Of a DNA stretch of 64,000 nt, positions 24,501-64,000 are shown piece after piece. The DNA lies in NCBI GenBank assembly GCA_963924555.1, contig OZ004583.1, positions 1,397,501-1,461,500 on the forward strand. The letters run 5' to 3'. The notes beneath the pieces are model-generated. The model was given only the letters and a program-made list of their open reading frames with translations, was not told the origin of the DNA and made no database searches. The number at the start of each line of letters is the position of its first letter. Position 1 is the stretch's first letter. Source of the stretch: Crambe crambe (Eukaryota; Porifera; Demospongiae; Poecilosclerida; Crambeidae). The translations under genes were made by a program, and so were the position numbers.

Positions 24501-25710
24501 ATTGGATTCTATCTTTTTTCTTTCCACGTAGTCAGATATTTTGCGTTGCTTTACTGGAGGGGGGAAAAGGGACTCAGTAATGCCTGACACATTCATGAAG
24601 TGGTCATCCATGGAGGGAACAGTGTGAGGTTTGCGGTGGTGGTCATCATCAGGATGCATAAAGTCACCCAAGTCCTGAAGCAAAATAGTTCATTAATAAT
24701 ACTACACCTCTTTAATATAAGATTTAGACCCTATCTCTCTCTGCAAAATTTGGCCAGGATATGTGTGACCATTAGATGAAATGACAGGTGGGACATTTCT
24801 TGGGGTATTTAATCAAAAAGCAACTCCTTTACTTACTTTGATTTTGGGTGGACCAAAACTATCCAGTACTGTCCGATGCGGGATCTTTTGAGTAGACACA
24901 CGGGGGAGCTCATCCATACCCCTTTCCAGTGACCTACCACCACCACTACCATCTCCAATATGATCCCTGCCGTCACGTTTCTCTGAGAGAACTGTGCTAC
25001 AGTCCATGATGTCTAGGTTGGATGGTTCACCAATGGGAGACATAGGGAGTTCTAGGTCTCTCTGAGGTCTTGCAGATGGCCTGTCTCCTCTGCCTGGCTC
25101 CAAACTTAGAGGCTTAGGGAGAAGTCGAGGAGACACTGGAATGAGAGGAAGTATTTGATATGAAGATTCATCAATGTGAGACCATTAAAAAGTGAGAATC
25201 AATGCTAACCCCACTAGCCCTAGTCCTAGCCCTAGCCCTGGACACAGAAAGCATCAAGGATTTTCCAAATTGAGGTGTATTATTCTCGTGTAAAAAGCAG
25301 GAAGTAAGCTGACTATTTGCCATAGTAACTAAGTACACACAGAGTTAGAAACACACGCTGCCAATAATTAATTTTGGGCTCACTTCGTTTAGAGCTAGCA
25401 TTGGACACAGTGGCCTTAAGAAATAGCAGGTCCTGGCTTATTGAAGCTTTGACTTTTGGAAGGGATGGCCGAATACGCTGCACCCTATTGGCAAGCCTCT
25501 TCCTTTCAAAATAGTCCTACAAATGGGGAGAGGGGATAATATCGGTACAGACAGCTGCTTTAATGGTTCTGGAGATACTTTAATACCTTCTGAATTTTCT
25601 TCTCTGCATGTTGCTTTACTCTGCTTCTGTGCGAATAAAAATTAATATTTAGAAACTTGCTAGACTAGCTAGTAGAAGCCTTCATACCTCGCTCCACCAA
25701 CCCAGTTCAT
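21585..25710 (-). CDS. REDIC1: REDIC1 (C12orf40)-like meiotic recombination protein, 1010 aa, 12 exons
   Basis: Exons: 25688-25710, 25587-25626, 25384-25516, 24837-25135, 24499-24674, 24188-24419, 23846-24123, 23710-23786, 22907-23641, 22544-22731, 22406-22490, 21585-22351 (3033 nt). The exon 8 donor is the least certain. I recognise the family from the start MNWVGGARSRVKQHAEKK followed by a DYFERKRL block, like human MNWVGGSRSRV..KEYFEK, and from the LELPMSP motif in exon 4. Human REDIC1 (about 650 aa) is needed for meiotic crossover formation. The rest is mostly disordered, Ser/Lys/Asp rich. Exon 9 holds four copies of a (D/E)ESI(F/L)G(P/S) motif. The C-terminus is a short coiled coil (NEELKQKIEELEETLA) plus a hydrophobic end. 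It is transcribed divergently from WASHC4, 195 bp between start codons. Confidence 0.68.
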
Positions 25711-25905
25711 TGCAGCATTGAGTGAACAGCTGCATTAGAATTTACCCGCGAAAAAAGGAGGAGCTCATTAATTTGAGCGCGGGAAATTCCCGCCAAATTA
25801 TGAATTCGCTAAAAGCTGATCACATGACAGTCAGACCAGAAGCCGAACACAGGTACTACTGACAACATAACACAGCACAGCACAGCACAGCACACTGCCG
25901 AGAAG
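25711..25905. promoter_or_regulatory. Divergent promoter of REDIC1-like and WASHC4 with E2F-like sites
   Basis: Only 195 bp separate the two start codons. Inside are CCCGCGAAAA (25745-25754) and an almost palindromic pair GAGCGCGGGAAATTCCCGCC (about 25775-25794), ending TTCCCGCCAAA; all resemble E2F/DP sites. A (CACAG)n run (about 25872-25892) lies in the WASHC4 leader. Motif reading only. Confidence 0.6.
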
Positions 25906-40616
<14,711 letters not shown>

Positions 40617-40884
40617 CATTAACTACTATAGTAGCAGTGAACTATTCTTCGTGTGGTTTTTATAAATGTTGCGCAGATAATACTGCGCATTATAACTAGC
40701 TGCGCATAATGCTTTGCGCATAATCAGCGAGCCACGCCCATTATACAAGCTCCGCCCATTGCACTATTATATCCAATTTCATCACCTGGTTTTAATATAG
40801 ATCAGAAGTGGCATCACTAGCCTCGTTTACATTCTAGTAGATCTTCACCTCTGAGGTCCAAGAAGAAGTCTACTTTCCGCCATC
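40617..40884. other. Intergenic, WASHC4 to PKC
   Basis: 268 bp, with TGCGCATAAT-type repeats (40670-40725) and CCCGCCATCATGG-like context at the PKC start. No exon seen. Confidence 0.5.
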
Positions 40885-54786
<13,902 letters not shown>

Positions 54787-54880
54787 CTCAATAATTATTC
54801 TATTAAATCAAGCCAGCTTTACTGATGTTCATCAATCATCAATCAATGCTTGCAACAATTTACTATTTATTGTTGTTGTT

Positions 54881-54912
<32 letters not shown>

Positions 54913-55185
54913 ACTACTAGTTTGTGGTTTTATTTAAGTGGAAGAGGACACTCAATTACTGTAAAAAAATTTTACTGTTCCTTTTGACATTTCAATCTCA
55001 CTGTTGTCATAGTTATATTTTTGTTCGAGTGGATAATATAAGGTTATGATTAAAAAAACCACATCCGTCAGGATTAATTGACTTGGCTATATCAGCAGAT
55101 TCAGCACGTACTTATAGCGACACCTAGCTGTGCAGTTCCAAGATATCTGATTAGTAGTCTGTTAACATAAATCAAAAGGCAGAGA
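54787..55185. other. Intergenic, PKC to A2M-like gene
   Basis: The PKC 3'UTR carries ATTAAA at 54802-54807, a plausible poly(A) signal. A (GTT)n run lies at about 54867-54911. Promoter elements of the next gene are not evident. Confidence 0.45.

Positions 55186-64000
<8,815 letters not shown>

Overview
This is eukaryotic, animal-type DNA: genes with many short introns and clean GT-AG junctions, metazoan protein families, and intergenic gaps of about 100 to 450 bp. The compact layout together with a novel-type PKC, an alpha-2-macroglobulin/TEP protein, CARD and death-domain adaptors and an SH2-SH2-kelch protein suggests an early-branching marine invertebrate. A demosponge is my best guess, but no single feature proves it. 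All family assignments come from reading the translated exons; no database was searched.

Layout. Positions 624-25710 are transcribed on the minus strand. Read 5' to 3' they are a REDIC1 (C12orf40)-like gene, an SH2-SH2-kelch gene, three tandem aerolysin-like genes (the middle one broken) and the spliceosomal G-patch/KOW gene GPKOW. A 195-bp divergent promoter with E2F-like sites (25711-25905) separates this block from a plus-strand block: WASHC4 (SWIP, 36 exons), a novel-type protein kinase C (17 exons) and an alpha-2-macroglobulin/TEP-like gene that runs off the right edge just before its expected thioester region. For the complete multi-exon genes I worked out exon chains whose lengths sum to whole codon numbers (562, 1010, 575, 1215 and 754 aa).

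The most interesting locus is the 4.5-kb intron of WASHC4 (28623-33142). It holds an antisense array of three CARD genes: a three-exon CARD plus death-domain adaptor with the architecture of RAIDD/CRADD, a CARD copy split by a PIF/Harbinger-like MITE with TTA target duplications, and a CARD gene followed by a Lys/Thr/Ser/Ala-rich tail exon.

Non-coding structure is also unusual. Very long (TC)n tracts sit directly against 3' splice sites; in one WASHC4 intron a 307-bp tract is most of the intron. In three places a tandem duplication includes an exon end with its 5' splice site, in one case amplified to nine 98-bp copies. Several short inverted-repeat (MITE-like) families recur in introns. No retroviral, LTR or Polinton-type element was recognised.
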